In this document: positions 44,405-57,267 of the stretch, piece after piece
How positions within the stretch are numbered: the stretch's first letter is position 1
Layout: the number at the start of each line of letters is the position of its first letter
NCBI GenBank assembly: GCA_004794655.1
Contig: SMMW01000523.1
Coordinates: forward strand, 682,001-746,000
DNA length: 64,000 nucleotides
Origin: Marisa cornuarietis
Lineage: Eukaryota > Mollusca > Gastropoda > Architaenioglossa > Ampullariidae
Reading direction: 5' to 3'
Made by a program: the position numbers and the translations under genes
The notes under the pieces: generated by a model
Told to the model about the DNA's origin: nothing
Database searches by the model: none
What the model saw: the letters and a program-made list of their open reading frames with translations, nothing else

Positions 44405-47252
44405 TTGATCCTGGCAGACAGGTGTGCGAGACCCCTGAGGTGTCATTCTCCCCAGATGTCATTGACGCCTCTGCCAGCCAGCCCGTCACGCTCAGCTGGC
44501 TGAAACCACTTAGGAGTGTCTACGCTCATGCAACACCTCCGCGCTTCTACCCCAAACAACAGCTCTATGCTAGCACATACGCCCCCTTTTCCTTCCATAA
44601 GGGGCCTCAGGCTTGTCAACAAGCCACTCTAGACCCCAATTGGGGAGATTGTTACCTCCACATTAGAGTTGCTACCTGGCACTCCATATTCACTTATGGT
44701 TCCATCTCTTCCATAATGGTAACGTTGTTAACATAAACATATCCATGTACATTTTTATGTGAGGGGTTTTTACCTCTTCCTGTGAAAGTGATGTTTGCTA
44801 GAGAGATTTTAAGAAAAAAGAGAGTTATTCACTCAGACTTTGGGAAATGAGCTATGTCATTTGAAAACAAAAATTTTGCATTCTTGTAGACCAGGGTGGG
44901 CAACCTTTTGGTTTATTTTGCCACAATTTGTTAACACTTTTGCAGCATGAACAATTCCAGCCTGCCTGGTACTGCTGTCTTCTGAGTCACCACAATGCGT
45001 CTTTTCGTAATTAGGTGTGCAAAAAATGTGCTTTGCTTCTATGAACAGCATAGCAAGACAACAGTTTGGAGTCTATAAAATATATGTTTATAATTATAAT
45101 TTATCCAGAGGGGTATGTAGTAACAAAAACTTTATTTCTTAATACACAATTTTTTGTTTTTGGTTTAAGTACATTAATGGTAAATCTTTTTTATTTGCTT
45201 ATCCTTTGGAATTCCATGAAAGGATAATGTTGGACACTTATAGGAGGACTGTACCCTAAATGCACAGCAATGTTGAGATCGTTTTTTATTGCATGGGCTG
45301 ACATGGTCGAAGAACACTCTGCATATCAACAGCTGATGTCAAACCAAAAGTGGTCTTCCCTTGGCTTGGGGTGAAGGTCATATGCATGCATAATTGTCCA
45401 GAATCTTCTGAATGGATACCTGCGCATTATAAATGGACATCATCATCATCATCAATCATCCACATAGGCTGCAGGCACCCGACAAGAAACATACTTGTCT
45501 GTCTTGTCGTATACTCTTATGTGTTCTGTCTCTTAATGGATGTTCCTTGCTTGTCCTAAAAAATTTACGTTAGTATTTATATTGACTTCTAAACATGTAT
45601 GTTGCTATGACAGAAGCTTATTGATTTACTGAAATCTGGAGTTGCCTTGGTGGGCTATATCAAAAGATTTTGCAGCTATACACCCCGCAGACCAGATGTT
45701 CCTCGCCCTTCTATACCTTTAAAGCATTCTGTTATCATCTTAAAGAAAGTTGCCAAGCTGCAAAAACAAACCTAGATGTTGAATATAGTTGTGTGAGATG
45801 GGGCATCTGGTTATCTGATAGAAAACTGTGTTTATCTCCCCACTGGCATCTGAGATGGTGTTTGAGGATGGCTTTGGCTTTCTTTAGGGGACTGCCTGTT
45901 TTGGTTGCTGCAGACAGCTGCCAGATCTGGAAAGTTTGTCTACCTTCTTATTTTCTGACTAGCCTTAGTGTACAGGGGTTCACTGGACAGCCACTTTCGA
46001 GCACTTAGAGAAAGTAAACTCTGGATTATGGATTTGTTGTCAGCCAGGAAGACAACATGACAAGGGGTGGGGTGTGTTTCAATGCTGACAAGTCTGGCAG
46101 CTTCCCATAGAGCATTGAGCTCAGCCGGTTAGTTGGATGACAATGCTTAAGTTTTCAAAAGCAAAATTTGAAACATGTTTATGCTCAAATAGGAGAAATA
46201 ATTATTTTTGTGATGTGAATTGGGCTTAAATTCCTTAACTTTACCACAGATTTCCTGTTGATTGCTTGCCTGTTGCAGACAACTTTAAAATAGTCTTCAA
46301 CACGAGTACAGATTTATTTGGTCGTGTGATAGTCTATAAATTGGACGTCATTGGAACATTGATGTGATATTAAAAAAAAAAATTCAACTTCTCAGTGTGC
46401 TGGCTGTTATTTTTGTGAAAGTGTGGCTGTCTAGATGTTCTACAGTTGTTTTTTTTTTAATTCTTAATTTTTGTTGAAGTATTAGTAGAATGTAGAGATC
46501 ATGAAAACTAAATTATGCGTAACTTCAAATGTTTTTGTTTACTTCTTAAGTCTCAAAATTCGGTAGTAAAGAACTACTACATTAAGTATTGTTTGATCAA
46601 ACTTTAAAGGTCTACCCTGTCAAATCTTTAGTTTTATTGTATGATTTTACTCTTTGATGTACAAGATTGTCACTAAGTCTTGACTCCTAGTAGTAGTAAC
46701 GTCTCCTCTTAAATTCCCTTGATTATTGTCTGGGTCTGAGTTTGAAGCAGATTATATTTTGTTAACTATCAAAACTGTAAAATGGTTCTGCCAATTTTAA
46801 ACTGTTATCTATAGTTCTTAAAGCTTTTCAAATCTGGTGCATATTTGAAGTTAGTTGGCAATGAGTTCCAGTTTGCTGCAAGACTCTTTGTGAAAAGTAA
46901 CATTTAGTAGTGGAACAATGTCTGATGAATACTTTTTCATCTGAATTTCTAATAACATTAGTTTATGATGGTAAGAAAAGTACATACACATCTATCTAAT
47001 TTTCATTCATGCAAGGATATGCAGAGTTTTAAAAATAAGTGTAAATCAGCCTCCCTGCAAAGTCCTGTAAAATTTATATGCACAATGCAATTGGCGGCGG
47101 TGGGAAGGGTTTTTGTTAATACTAGTACAGTTTTTCTTCTATTTTCTCCTTTTTGTGACCCAAAGGTTCATCTTATAAGGAATTATTTATTTTCGAAATT
47201 AAGAGTAATAACATTTCTGCACTTATATCGCATTTAAAGCAGAATGCTATGT
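44405..47252. other. Intergenic with repeat fragments
   Basis: No supported gene. One apparent hAT-like terminus (CAGGGTGGGCAACC) sits at 44892 without a recognisable partner, and a CAT repeat lies at about 45441-45453. The rest is AT-rich. Confidence 0.4.
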
Positions 47253-47370
47253 CAGTGGCGTAGGAAGATGCTCGGCTTTGTGGGGGGGAAGGGAGCTCCA
47301 TGCTGACAATGAATGATGTTCACATTCTTGCCTTCCCAGCATCTTTTTTTCTAACGTTCTAACGCCACTG
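47253..47370. mobile_element. Small MITE with CAGTGGCGT ends
   Basis: 118 bp with perfect 9-bp inverted ends CAGTGGCGT and ACGCCACTG. A G-run lies inside. No target duplication is seen, so the insertion is old or rearranged. The termini resemble other hAT elements. Confidence 0.6.
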
Positions 47371-47487
47371 TAAGTCCCAGTGAAAATAAAATGGTCTCGC
47401 TGCAAATTCTTTATGTTTAATGATGGAGGGGGGGGGGAATATAGCAACTAAGGGCTATATCAGGGCAAGGCTGCCAGATGTAAAATG

Positions 47488-47584
47488 CAGAGAAAGAACA
47501 GCGTGCCCGAGACGAGAGCTGAACCAACAGCCAACACTCACTGTATTGGTGACAACTACTAACTGTTGCGCCACCGGACGGCCC
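47488..47584 (-). mobile_element. tRNA-derived SINE-like insert
   Basis: 97 bp flanked by an identical 10-bp target duplication ATGTAAAATG (47478-47487 and 47585-47594). On minus it starts GGGCCGTCCGGTGGCGCAAC, with an A-box-like GGTGGCGCAACAGTTAG and, about 35 bases on, a B-box-like GGTTCAGCTCTC. It has the length of a tRNA head with a short tail and no obvious LINE-derived 3' part. Confidence 0.65.
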
Positions 47585-48023
47585 ATGTAAAATGACATGC
47601 CATTTATTTATTTATAAACTCTCCAACCACAAAAAGATTTTTAAAATTGTATTAAAGCATTTATTAAAGTTCAATTAGATTATGATATAGAACAGTGATC
47701 TGGCGTCTGTATTTGAAGATGCAATCAGTTACGAACATGAAAGCACGGTAATACATCTGGTGTGCGTAGTGAAAAGATGTGCCGCAAAGTCGAGTAACTA
47801 TAATAATAGCGACATACACACTTTTTTTTCATACTGACAGAATTGAGAATTTAAAGAAAATGTGCTTAGAACACCGACGAGAAATTAAGGATTATTATTA
47901 AGGATATATCTTTTGCTGTTGCGACAGTATGACAAAAACGAAAGTTTGTAGCAACAAAGAATAGTGTCCCTTTAAATGCAGCCTGCGCATGTAAAAATGT
48001 AAACTTCCTGTTTTGGACATAGC

Positions 48024-48041
48024 ATGTTGAAGATGGTTGAG
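48024..48041 (+). CDS. MLLT3: Candidate first coding exon of the AF9/ENL gene
   Basis: ATGTTGAAGATGGTTGAG followed by a GT donor (GAG|GTAATC) would add six residues in phase 0, matching the phase-0 acceptor at 51451. AF9-type proteins start only a few residues before the conserved V-x-V/I-x-L-E-L-G-H. An ACTTCCTG ETS-like site lies about 20 bases upstream. This is a guess by position and phase; other upstream exons are possible. Confidence 0.28.
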
Positions 48042-51000
48042 GTAATCCAGGAACGTATCATAAGAAACAAACGTTCGTCTTTTCGAATCTTTAGTTCTAA
48101 TCTTCATGACTGGTTTTGCTGGTTTCTTTCCCCAAATTTCTGTTTCTTTTCTTTTGGCTGGCTTGACAGCATTTTCGTTTCTTGTTATTTTTAGCTTTAG
48201 AAATCTTTCAGTTGGTGCATCTCTTTTCTACATTACGTTTAAAAATGGTCAGTTATTTTATTACGTTGTTAATATTTATTTGGACATAGTTCTTTTTCAA
48301 CGAATAACAACCCTCGTTTTATTTAAGCCAGAAATTTAGGGATTTGTTGCCTACGTTAACAAAAGAATAATGTCGCTTATTTGCTACAATATTCATCATT
48401 ATCATCAATAATTCATTTACTCTTAACTTACAGCATGTTATCAAAATACCTTAATTAAATTCGACTGTTTATCTTTAATCTAGAAGGGAGACAAAAACCA
48501 GTAGCTGTTCGAAAATTGAAAAAAAAACCGGCTAGAAAATCAAATGAATCGGATGACAACTTAAGTATCAGATAAATTTCAAAATTTCCTCTCTGCGAGC
48601 TTTAAGAACATTCCAGATACATTTTGGAGCACTTTTTATAATTTTTCGAAATGATAGGAGACATTCTCACATCGATTTTCTCAAACTTTTTTAATCATTG
48701 CTTTGTTCCTCAAGACTGAATAGTGATTGACATTGTATTTCAGAAGAGTAAGATTAATTTTCATTACGCTTTTTCCCCTTTCTAAAACACGTGTAAAGCA
48801 TTATGTTTATTTTAAAGGCTGACTTCATGCACAATAGGTTTTTCTGTCAGGTGTTTTATGTAAAATCCATTTGAGTGCATGAGCAAGCATAACTTAAAAG
48901 AAATCTTGAAAATTGCAAGGTGTTGGTTAAAAAGATTCATTATTATTTTCAATGCAGAGAGTTTTCCACAACATAGCATACTGAGTGTCAGTGTTTTGGG
49001 GTTTTAGTGCTGAACATATAGTGTACTTCAACACAAAAAGCAATCTACTCTCAGTTCAATCTGTTGTAATGAAGTCTTTCCAGTGATGATCATCTACTGT
49101 TTAACATGATATTATCAATGGCTGTCTCCTCATCTGATAAGCAGAGGTTTTCTGAAGATTTCTTTAAATGTGTCCTTGACTTTTTATTTTCGGTAATAAA
49201 ATATTGGAACACACAGAAAGGGAAAGACCTACCTTTTGCAGTGTAAGCAAGATAACTAATAATGCATCTTCGTCTACTTTTGTTTGCAGCATAAATTTTC
49301 CTTTTTTGGGTGCTCCCATAAGTAATAATCTAAACAAAATAGTCACACTTCATGTTACGAATGAAATGTTTTAGTGGGTCTAGGTCAATCCTAGCGAGCG
49401 CATGAGCAAGTGTGAATGACGTGAGCTTTGGTGAATGACACAAGTCTGGATGAATGACGCAAGCTGTGATGTCAAAAATGTACGAGCAAGAGAGCACATG
49501 CGTAACGTTTGAGTGAGCGTTGAGAAAGAGGAAGCGAGTAGGTTAGAGTATTGTAGGCATGTGTCGCGTTGAGTTTCACGGTTTAGGACGGGCGTGTGTC
49601 GCCATTAAGTTTTTTAAAAGTTGAAGCGGGCGTGTGCCGCTGCTAGTTGTTAGGTTTTAGGGTATTGTAGGCTTGTGTTGCCGTAAAGTTTTTAAAGTTG
49701 AAGCGGGCGTGTGTCGCCGCTAGTACAGTTAGAAATTAATGCAGGAGTGTGTTGTGGTTTGATTTGCATCTACCTGAAGTAAAGAATTGTTTATCGTTTT
49801 GGACTGTTTCTTGAGAAGTTGACACCGCCAGATTTGCTGGACCCGAACGAACTAATAATGGTCAATCAACACAAAGACCAGTTAGTTAACACTTCACATG
49901 CCCATACAGCTACACACACACAGAGTCATGATTATCAGAGGCACACATTCACAAACATACTAGGTACACACTATTTCTGTTCAAGAGGGCTATGGCAGTT
50001 GGTATAAAGGACTCTGCAAAAGCACTCTTTTTGGCAACCAGTTGTTTCCATTTATGGCCAGAGGGTAGCATTTGGAAATGGTGGGTGAGAGTGGTTTGTG
50101 ACGATGCTTACAGCTTTTAACACAAAATGTAGACCACTTAAGATTTCTCTTTGTTATGAGCAAAAGTCTTTGTTATAAAGACTTCAGCACACTATGGACT
50201 ATTACAGCATTCTTTAAAATCACACTTTGTAGAGCACTGTTCAGAACATTTGTTTTAACACTTTTTATCCTCAGTGTATTCCCTTTGTAATGCACACATC
50301 TCTCAGATGATGAATACCCACTTGTTCCCCTTGCTTCCTTCTGTTTCTATATCAAAATCTGATTGCAGTTGTATCATAAAGGAAGACCAGGATATTTCTA
50401 ATTTATATAATAATTAAGGATCCATCTAAATGTGATTTTTTTCAAATGACTAGATCAAGATACAAAATTTCCGATATTCTCAGCAAAACTCATCTTTGTT
50501 AAAAAGCCCTAAGCCCTAAGAAATGCACCCAGAAAATGATTGGTCTGTGAGAGCTTTTACAGACAAATCACAAGAAGCAGGCGTGAGCATGTGTGTGTGC
50601 ATGTATAGATATTTTCTCTCTCCCTTTCTCTGGTGCTGTCATTTGCTCTGTCCCAGCCATTACACATCGAAATGAACATTTATTCTCTAATAAAACACCA
50701 TGAACATTAACAGAAAGAAAATTAACACTTGAACAGTAGATAATTGCAGCACTCAAAGTTTATATATGCCTAACACTAAAGTTAAGTCAATAAAAAAGAT
50801 CAATTGAAATATTTAGCATCTATTCCTGGAGACAGACTTCTGCCTCTGTTGCTATCAGAAATTAAACATAAAAGCTTGACAGGGTGTGATGCTGGTTAAA
50901 CACTTGGCAGGATCAATAGCTTAGAAAGGTAAAGCAGCATAGTGCTAGGACTGACCTCAAAAGTATGATCTGTTCAGGCTCCTCTTGTGACTCCAACATA

Positions 51001-51451
51001 GCTTGGGGCTTAATCAGGTAGGCACTCAATTGACTTAAACTCAGATGACCAGCTGTCGGCATTGAGGAAGTAAGGCAGACGGACTTTCCTTCGGTGACAT
51101 CTGTGCTGTTATATGTTGTCAATGAAGCAGCTTTGATGCATTATGGTGGGCTAGGCACATTAGTAACTGTCAGGATATGGTCTTGCTTTCGCTGTTCGGT
51201 TTGTTGAATTTTGTTTCTGCTGCAGCATTGATTCTTGGGCCTACCACTAAATGTCATGCTTCTCAGGCTCAACATATGAAATATTTTATTAGTGGCTTGA
51301 AGGATAATGTATGATTTTAATGCCATACAAGGTTTCTGGGGACCTTGCCAGATTAGTTCATTTCTGCAGCAGCATATAAATCTAAAACATATCTGACATA
51401 GACCGTCAAAAACAGAAGTACTTAGTAACATGTCTTTTTCACTCATTCTAG
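48042..51451. other. Presumed AF9/ENL first intron or upstream region
   Basis: AT-rich, no gene recognised. It contains the degenerate tandem repeat at 49.4-49.76 kb, listed separately. The splice acceptor of the first certain exon is TTCTAG at 51446-51451. Confidence 0.35.
49405..49755. repeat. Degenerate tandem repeats, GGCGTGTGTCGCC type
   Basis: Two arrays sit side by side. At 49411-49470 a unit of about 20 bp close to GTGAATGACGCAAGC occurs three times. At 49550-49755 about six copies of GGGCGTGTGTCGCCG-like words alternate with TTTTAAAGTTGAAGC, giving at least two higher-order units of about 75 bp. Confidence 0.6.
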
Positions 51452-54400
51452 GACGTGGTGACTGTGCAAATTGAGCTTGGCCACAAAGCCGATTTTAAGC
51501 CAAGGCCATCCCCAGAGGGCTTCACTCATGACTGGATGGTGTTTGTGCGTGGTCCAGACGGCACAAACATTCAACATTACGTAGAGAAGGTGGTCTTTCA
51601 TCTTCATGACACCTTCAAAAATCCAAAGAGAGGTAAGCATCCTATAAGTTTTTCTTTCTTTTACACTGCAAACCCTTGCATTTGAAGTTCCATAGAATAT
51701 CTTTTTTTGCATGTGCTGAGAAAAAGTTCCTGCACCAGCAGAGAAATCAAACACGTAATTTTAAAACTAACACCAGCTGATTTTTCTTTTTTTTTTGCAA
51801 TTGATTCAGAACATGCAGGTAATGTATTTTGAGAATGTGTATGCCGTTATTTTGCTGTACTTTTAAGCTTTCCTCTTTAACTATTTTCAAGTTGCAGAAT
51901 ATTTCTTGACCTAGGTAAAATTGCATGTTTTCTATTAATGCTGTAGCATTTCTTATAAAATCTGCTTAATTCAGTTGTGACAGAGCCACCATATGCAGTA
52001 TCAGAAAGTGGGTATGCTGGATTCCTGCTGCCTATTGAAATTTTCTTCAGAAACAAGCAACAGCCTCGAAAAATTCGCTTTGAATATGATCTGTATCTCA
52101 ATGGAGAAGGAGCAGCACCAGTTAACAACAAACGTCATGAAAAGCTAAAGTTTTCTAATCCCTCAGAAGACTTTCGACAGAAGCTGTTAAAAGCTGGAGC
52201 TGTAAGTTTCTAAATTTTGTTTCCTCTAACTGCACTTTCTGTACAAATCACTCTGACAAAATATGTAATATCAAAAACTGTCTTTTGATGCCACAGTTAA
52301 AGGCATAATGGATAAGGAATGATTTTGAAACTGTGTGAAAGAGCACAGTACAGAGATTCTCATATACTATCAGTATTGTGAATTGAAATCATTCTAGCTT
52401 TATTTAAATATCCTTGATAATTTAGTTGACAGGAAAAGTTTAAAGGTCTAGCAAGATGCAACATTTTTTTTTCTCTAGGGACTGGGTAACGCTCAGTGCA
52501 AGCTAGTATTCCCCCAAAGTGGGTGAATGCTCTTGCCTACTGTTCTCAAGATTCACTTTTACAAACATCCCTATGAACAGAATGAAGTCAAAATCATGAT
52601 GTCACATTTGCAAACCGATGCACCTAATTAAGATATTGTTACGGTTCTCCCATTGGCTGAAAGATTCACAAAGTAAACACACCCTTGTACAGTCCTGGGG
52701 TCGAAATGTTGTTACATAAGCATCTTACACATCGCTAAACCTCTAACCTCCCGTGAGCTGGCCGGTCGCTAGGTGAGCAAGCGGCATGGGAATATCACCC
52801 CTTTCACGCAACTATTGGACTGTCTACATTTGCATACATGGCCTTGACACTCCGACCCTGTGGGGAACACCTTGGAAAATCCACGCGTGCACATGTACAA
52901 ACCAGAACACTTGTACATGCATGGGCTTTCCCCCAAAATCGGAGGACAATTAATTGTTTAACATCTGTTCACACCGTGCTCTCCACAAAAAGCCGAGATA
53001 TGCTGCACTTTGTTTTTATTTTTAAAGTTAATATGTATCACATTTGTAAAGGTAAAAAACTGGCTTAGAAATAAAGTAGGGAAGGACAAATTTTTCTGTC
53101 AGTAATCGCAAGAACGATCAGTTTTGAAGTCATGCTCCATAGCAAAGTTTTGATTTCTTTGAGACGCCTGCTAGATCGACACACATTCTTAAAGGCACCC
53201 TTCGTATAAAAACCAAAGGCTATACACACATGTAGGTGTGACATTGTGCCCCCGGTTCACACTGTCCCCTTGTATATCATCAACGATTTCTAGTATGTCA
53301 TGATGTCAAGATCTTAATCACTAATAGAATGCTAAGTTGTCCCATGAATCGATGGGATTAGTTTGATCTCAAAATACTCTACTACTGCGAAGATTTATTT
53401 CCGCTTTAAACAGCATCAGGTATGCACCAGCCATCGTTAGCGAGCCTCAAAAGAGTTAGAGATGGAGGGAGCTATCTCTAGCTTCGAGGGCAGATCGGCC
53501 AACAAGTGTGGCCGAAACAAGACAGCATTCGCCCTTTACCACACTTAGAGACTCGACTGACCTTTGTCACGGTGCAACAACATTTCAGCCCCTGATGTCT
53601 GTGGTGTTGATCTTGACCTGTACATGGTGGCATTTACAGGCATGAATCTCAAAAACAGAAGGAGGGGAGGGCATTCACCCAGACTTGGGAAAATAATATC
53701 TTGCCCAGTCATTAGAAGAAAACACTAGCACCACTAGGCTTTCAAATTTCACTCTTATTTTAACAAAAAATGTGAATGAATTTACATGCCTCGTGTCACT
53801 AAGAACCAGCCTAAGTCGTGGTATTTTTTCAGTAACTTATTTCCTTCGTAGTGAACTACTGTCTTACAGTGATAATGATTATTTTGCATGTATGAGCCAT
53901 GAAGAGCTAAATATTCATAAAGCATTTTGCATCTATGACAATGAAAAGGCTTTACATAAGATGCAAAGGTGAAGGTAAGGATTAAATATTTGAGTGTCTG
54001 CTTCAGGATTGCTTCACCATAAGAGTTAGAAGTAGGAAAAGTTACCTTTCTGATGCACAAGAAGCCAAAAGTGCTTTTCATGTGTGTTGGAGGCACATGT
54101 TTTGTTTTTTCCTGTTTCTTTTGGTGTGAAATTGTGATGGCACTGCTACTCAAATATCTCTTGTTTGTTTTTTGTAAAGTATTCCATAGTATGTGGTATA
54201 AGGATAAATTGAAGAGCAGTGGAAATGATCTTAATCTTTTTTGAACAGGTGAGCAGTGTTGCAGCAGCAGCAAACCAGCCATTTATGGATTTGTTTGGTC
54301 CTCCTATCAAGACAGGTTTGGTGGACAGTCCAAAGAAACATAAAAATAAGGTAAGTGGAGTCCAAGAACATTGCACTTCAGCACTAAACTTTTTAAAATG

Positions 54401-57267
54401 CTTAGTCTCCATGTTCTTAAAACTCATGCATATCAGAATTCACCCCACCCACTTACCCACTGTTTTTCAATAAATGGGAGAAAAAAAAGCTGATTTGTTC
54501 ACCTTTGCTTAACATTTAGGTGCCTCTAATGCATCCTTTTGATAAAGGTTAATTCTAAAGAATCAGCCTGTCTCAAGCTAAATGTATATTTGTAGTAATT
54601 TGAAAGCATTTTATCAACACGATCACCCATTTTTGGTATTCCATGTCCAAAAGCTGGTCTATATATGGTCTATCCAAACTTTGATTATGAGATAGGTGTC
54701 ACTTCTAATAGTGCTAATAAAGGAGTCATTAGGTGGACAAATAAGAAGGTAGCTTACTTCTAATTCTTGAATGTTTAAATTAAAAAAAGATTAAATAGAC
54801 TGCATTGAAGTTCAGTTTTGTATTCTATGTTTATATGTATTCGGTGCACAGCAGGCACTGCAGCATAATTTACTCATATGAAGGAGATGTTAAGCAGTTC
54901 AGAAGAGTGTTAAAGATGACCAGAGAAATGCAACTGACAGATGTATTGCAAAGATATTCCCTTTAATATGTGTCTGAAAGTGACAATCCTGTACATTTTT
55001 CATCATCATGCTTATATTTCACTTGCATGCATTGAAAGTGATCATTTCAGATGCTTCTGTAAATTATAAAGCTTCAAATAATGAGGATAAGAGCTTACGC
55101 AAAATATTTATGCACACTCACATAAGTTTTGTTGTTGTTTTTTTAATGCCAGGATAAAGACAAAAGCTACAGCAGAGGCAAACATTCACCAGCTACATCA
55201 AATTCTTCATCCACCTCAGAAAAAGATTCAAAGAGCGACAGCCACATTCATGTTTCAGGGAAAGACATTTCCAATTCTATATCGGCACCACAGAAGGACA
55301 GAGATGTTACAGCTGTTTCACAAAGAGACAAGGAAGGATTCTCATCGTCATCAAAAGATAGAGAAAACACTACTGCACACAAAGACAGTAGCAATAGCAA
55401 CTTGTCACAAAGAAGCTCATCATCAGCAAGAGAAAAAGAAAGGGATTCAACATCATCCTCTAGTCATAAGGACAAAGATACCTCTTTGTCTCATAAAGAT
55501 TATAAAGGTGGTGGCAGTGGACTTTCCCACAAGGACAAAAATGGTTTCAAAAAGAGTAGCTCTAGTTCAGGCCATAGAGAGACCAGTTCTTCATCGGCTC
55601 CATTGTCGTCATCTACATCCCATGGACAGAAAAGCAGTAGTTCATTTCATAAAAGTAGCCACAGAGACAGTTATGGTTCTAGTGTGAAGGGAAGTCCTGG
55701 AAAAGATGTACAGGGAACCACAGACATAGGTTCTTCCCAGAAAGAAGGGTCATCTAACCACAAAAAGAAATTCAAAGACAAAGCAGGCCGAGACAAGGAG
55801 AGTGGGGAGTTGGCAGGCAAGCGAGCATTAGAGCCAATACCAATGGTAGACAACCCTTCCACAAAAAAACGAAAGTTGGACAGTAAAAACAGTTCTTCCA
55901 AAAGCAAATCAAAATCAGAACATGACAAGTCCTCCTCAAAGGACAGCAGTGCGAAGTTCATTTCCAAATATGAGTCTAAGCTCCCCAAGAAGAAGGAAGG
56001 TAAATCTGAAAGTTTTTCTAAAATGCCAGAAGAATTGGAATCAAGATCCTCATCTGCAACCAGCAGTAAAAGGAGGAGCATAGAGAAGCGAGTTGCAGAC
56101 GACATAGACAAGAAGGGGGAAAGCAGTAAGAAGACCAACATCCCAGTACTGACACAGCGAAGGCTCAGCAACAGCTCCGTGAGTTCAGACGTCTCCACAG
56201 TGTCCAGCCTCCAATTCACAGATGAGGAGGAAGAGCGCCCAGGCCTAGACATTTCGAACCTCATGGCCGATCTTGGTAGTCCCAGTGACAAAGAGCAAAA
56301 CAGCAAGCCAAAACCTAAACTGGCATCTCCAGCTCCATCTTCACCAGTTGCTGTGCATCCGGGATCTTTATTATCAAAATCCAAAACATCAAAAATGTCT
56401 TCTTCAAGCACATCGTTGAAAAAAAAGTCACCTCCATCTCCAGTGAGTTTTTCAAACAATGCGTCTTCATTGTCTTCATCTAGAACATTAAAGCCTTCTG
56501 CCTCAACTTCATCCATAAAGAAGAAATCACCAAACTCCTCCTCATCATCAAAAAGCAGCCGACCACCATCCTCTTCCACAGATAAAGCCAAAGAAAAGAA
56601 AATTTCCAGTGACAAACAGCAGGAAAAGCTTTTGAAAGAGAGCAGAACTGAAAAATTTGAACCCAAGACAGACAGCCCTCAAGCTCTCCCTCCAGTGTCC
56701 CGGAAAGAATCCCAAAGTTCTGTTCTGGAAAAAGTCAGTAGGGTTGAGAAGAAAAAAAATGAAACTGCTGCACCTCAGAAAGCTATGAAGGTTGAGAGGA
56801 AAAGCTCAGAAGAGGAGGGGGAACTTTCTTCCTCATTAAATCTTTCAGAGAGCAGTGACGAAGAAATGGAAACAATTCCTGCAGTAGTTAATGATGACAG
56901 AAGGGGGAACAATGCATCAGTCGCTAGTGAAACAGTTCCACCCCAGACAGACTCCTCAAATGTGGCTGCACCAGATCAGAGAGTCAGCCTGGACAGTACA
57001 CATCACGTGTCCCATGAGAATGGTGGGTTGTTTTACAAGGATGATCTTGCAGACAATGGGTACACTTTATGGAGTCTTGTGTTGTTGCAAAAAGAGATTG
57101 AAAGTGTCTCGGCACCTTCTGTGCTCCAAGAAATTGCCGAATTAGTCTTTGATTCTGGGAAATCCTCAACGTATGATGATACCTTTGAATTCGACCTATG
57201 TGCCATGGAAAAGGACTTGGTAGATAAAATTAGAGACATTGTTTCTCAGCACCATAGAAACCCTTGA
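51452..57267 (+). CDS. MLLT3: AF9/ENL homologue (YEATS and AHD chromatin protein), exon 1 missing
   Basis: Four exons join in phase: 51452-51632, 51975-52201, 54249-54350 and 55153-57267 (stop TGA), 874 residues without the first exon. AF9/ENL proteins read acylated histone lysines through the YEATS domain and recruit elongation factors or DOT1L through the C-terminal ANC1-homology domain. The YEATS domain spans the first two exons: [51 protein letters not shown] and [14 protein letters not shown]. Pocket aromatics (Phe in GFTHDW, Tyr and Phe in GYAGF) are kept; the pocket serine of human AF9 (HESF) is Thr (HDTF). The large last exon is Ser/Lys-rich and disordered, with a nuclear signal KKRKLD. 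The end ([40 protein letters not shown]) is the AHD. It could equally be named after ENL (MLLT1); invertebrates usually have one copy. Confidence 0.94.
52480..53710. mobile_element. Non-autonomous DNA element with long imperfect inverted ends
   Basis: In the AF9/ENL intron. GACTGGG...TATT(C/T)CCCAAAG-GGGTGAATGC at 52480-52525 is inverted at 53660-53710 (GGGCATTCACCC...CCCAGTC). The match continues inwards: AAGATTCAC, TTGTACAG and GGGGTCGAAATGTTGTT (52697-52713) pair with AACAACATTTCAGCCCC (about 53578-53594). The arms are over 200 bp with indels. No transposase frame is present. The target duplication is not clear. Confidence 0.65.
54351..55152 (+). other. AF9/ENL intron
   Basis: Donor AAG|GTAAGT at 54351 and acceptor TTTAATGCCAG ending at 55152. 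Nothing else recognised. Confidence 0.9.

Noticed and set aside
44892..45060. hAT-like terminus CAGGGTGGGCAACC
   Set aside because: No partner end and no 8-bp duplication found, so it was not listed as an element.
49353..49830. Possible solo LTR with TG...CA ends
   Set aside because: The flanks (CTTCA and CCGCC) do not match and no primer-binding site follows.
55671..56666. 331-codon frame on minus
   Set aside because: Antisense shadow of the Ser/Lys-rich last exon of AF9/ENL.
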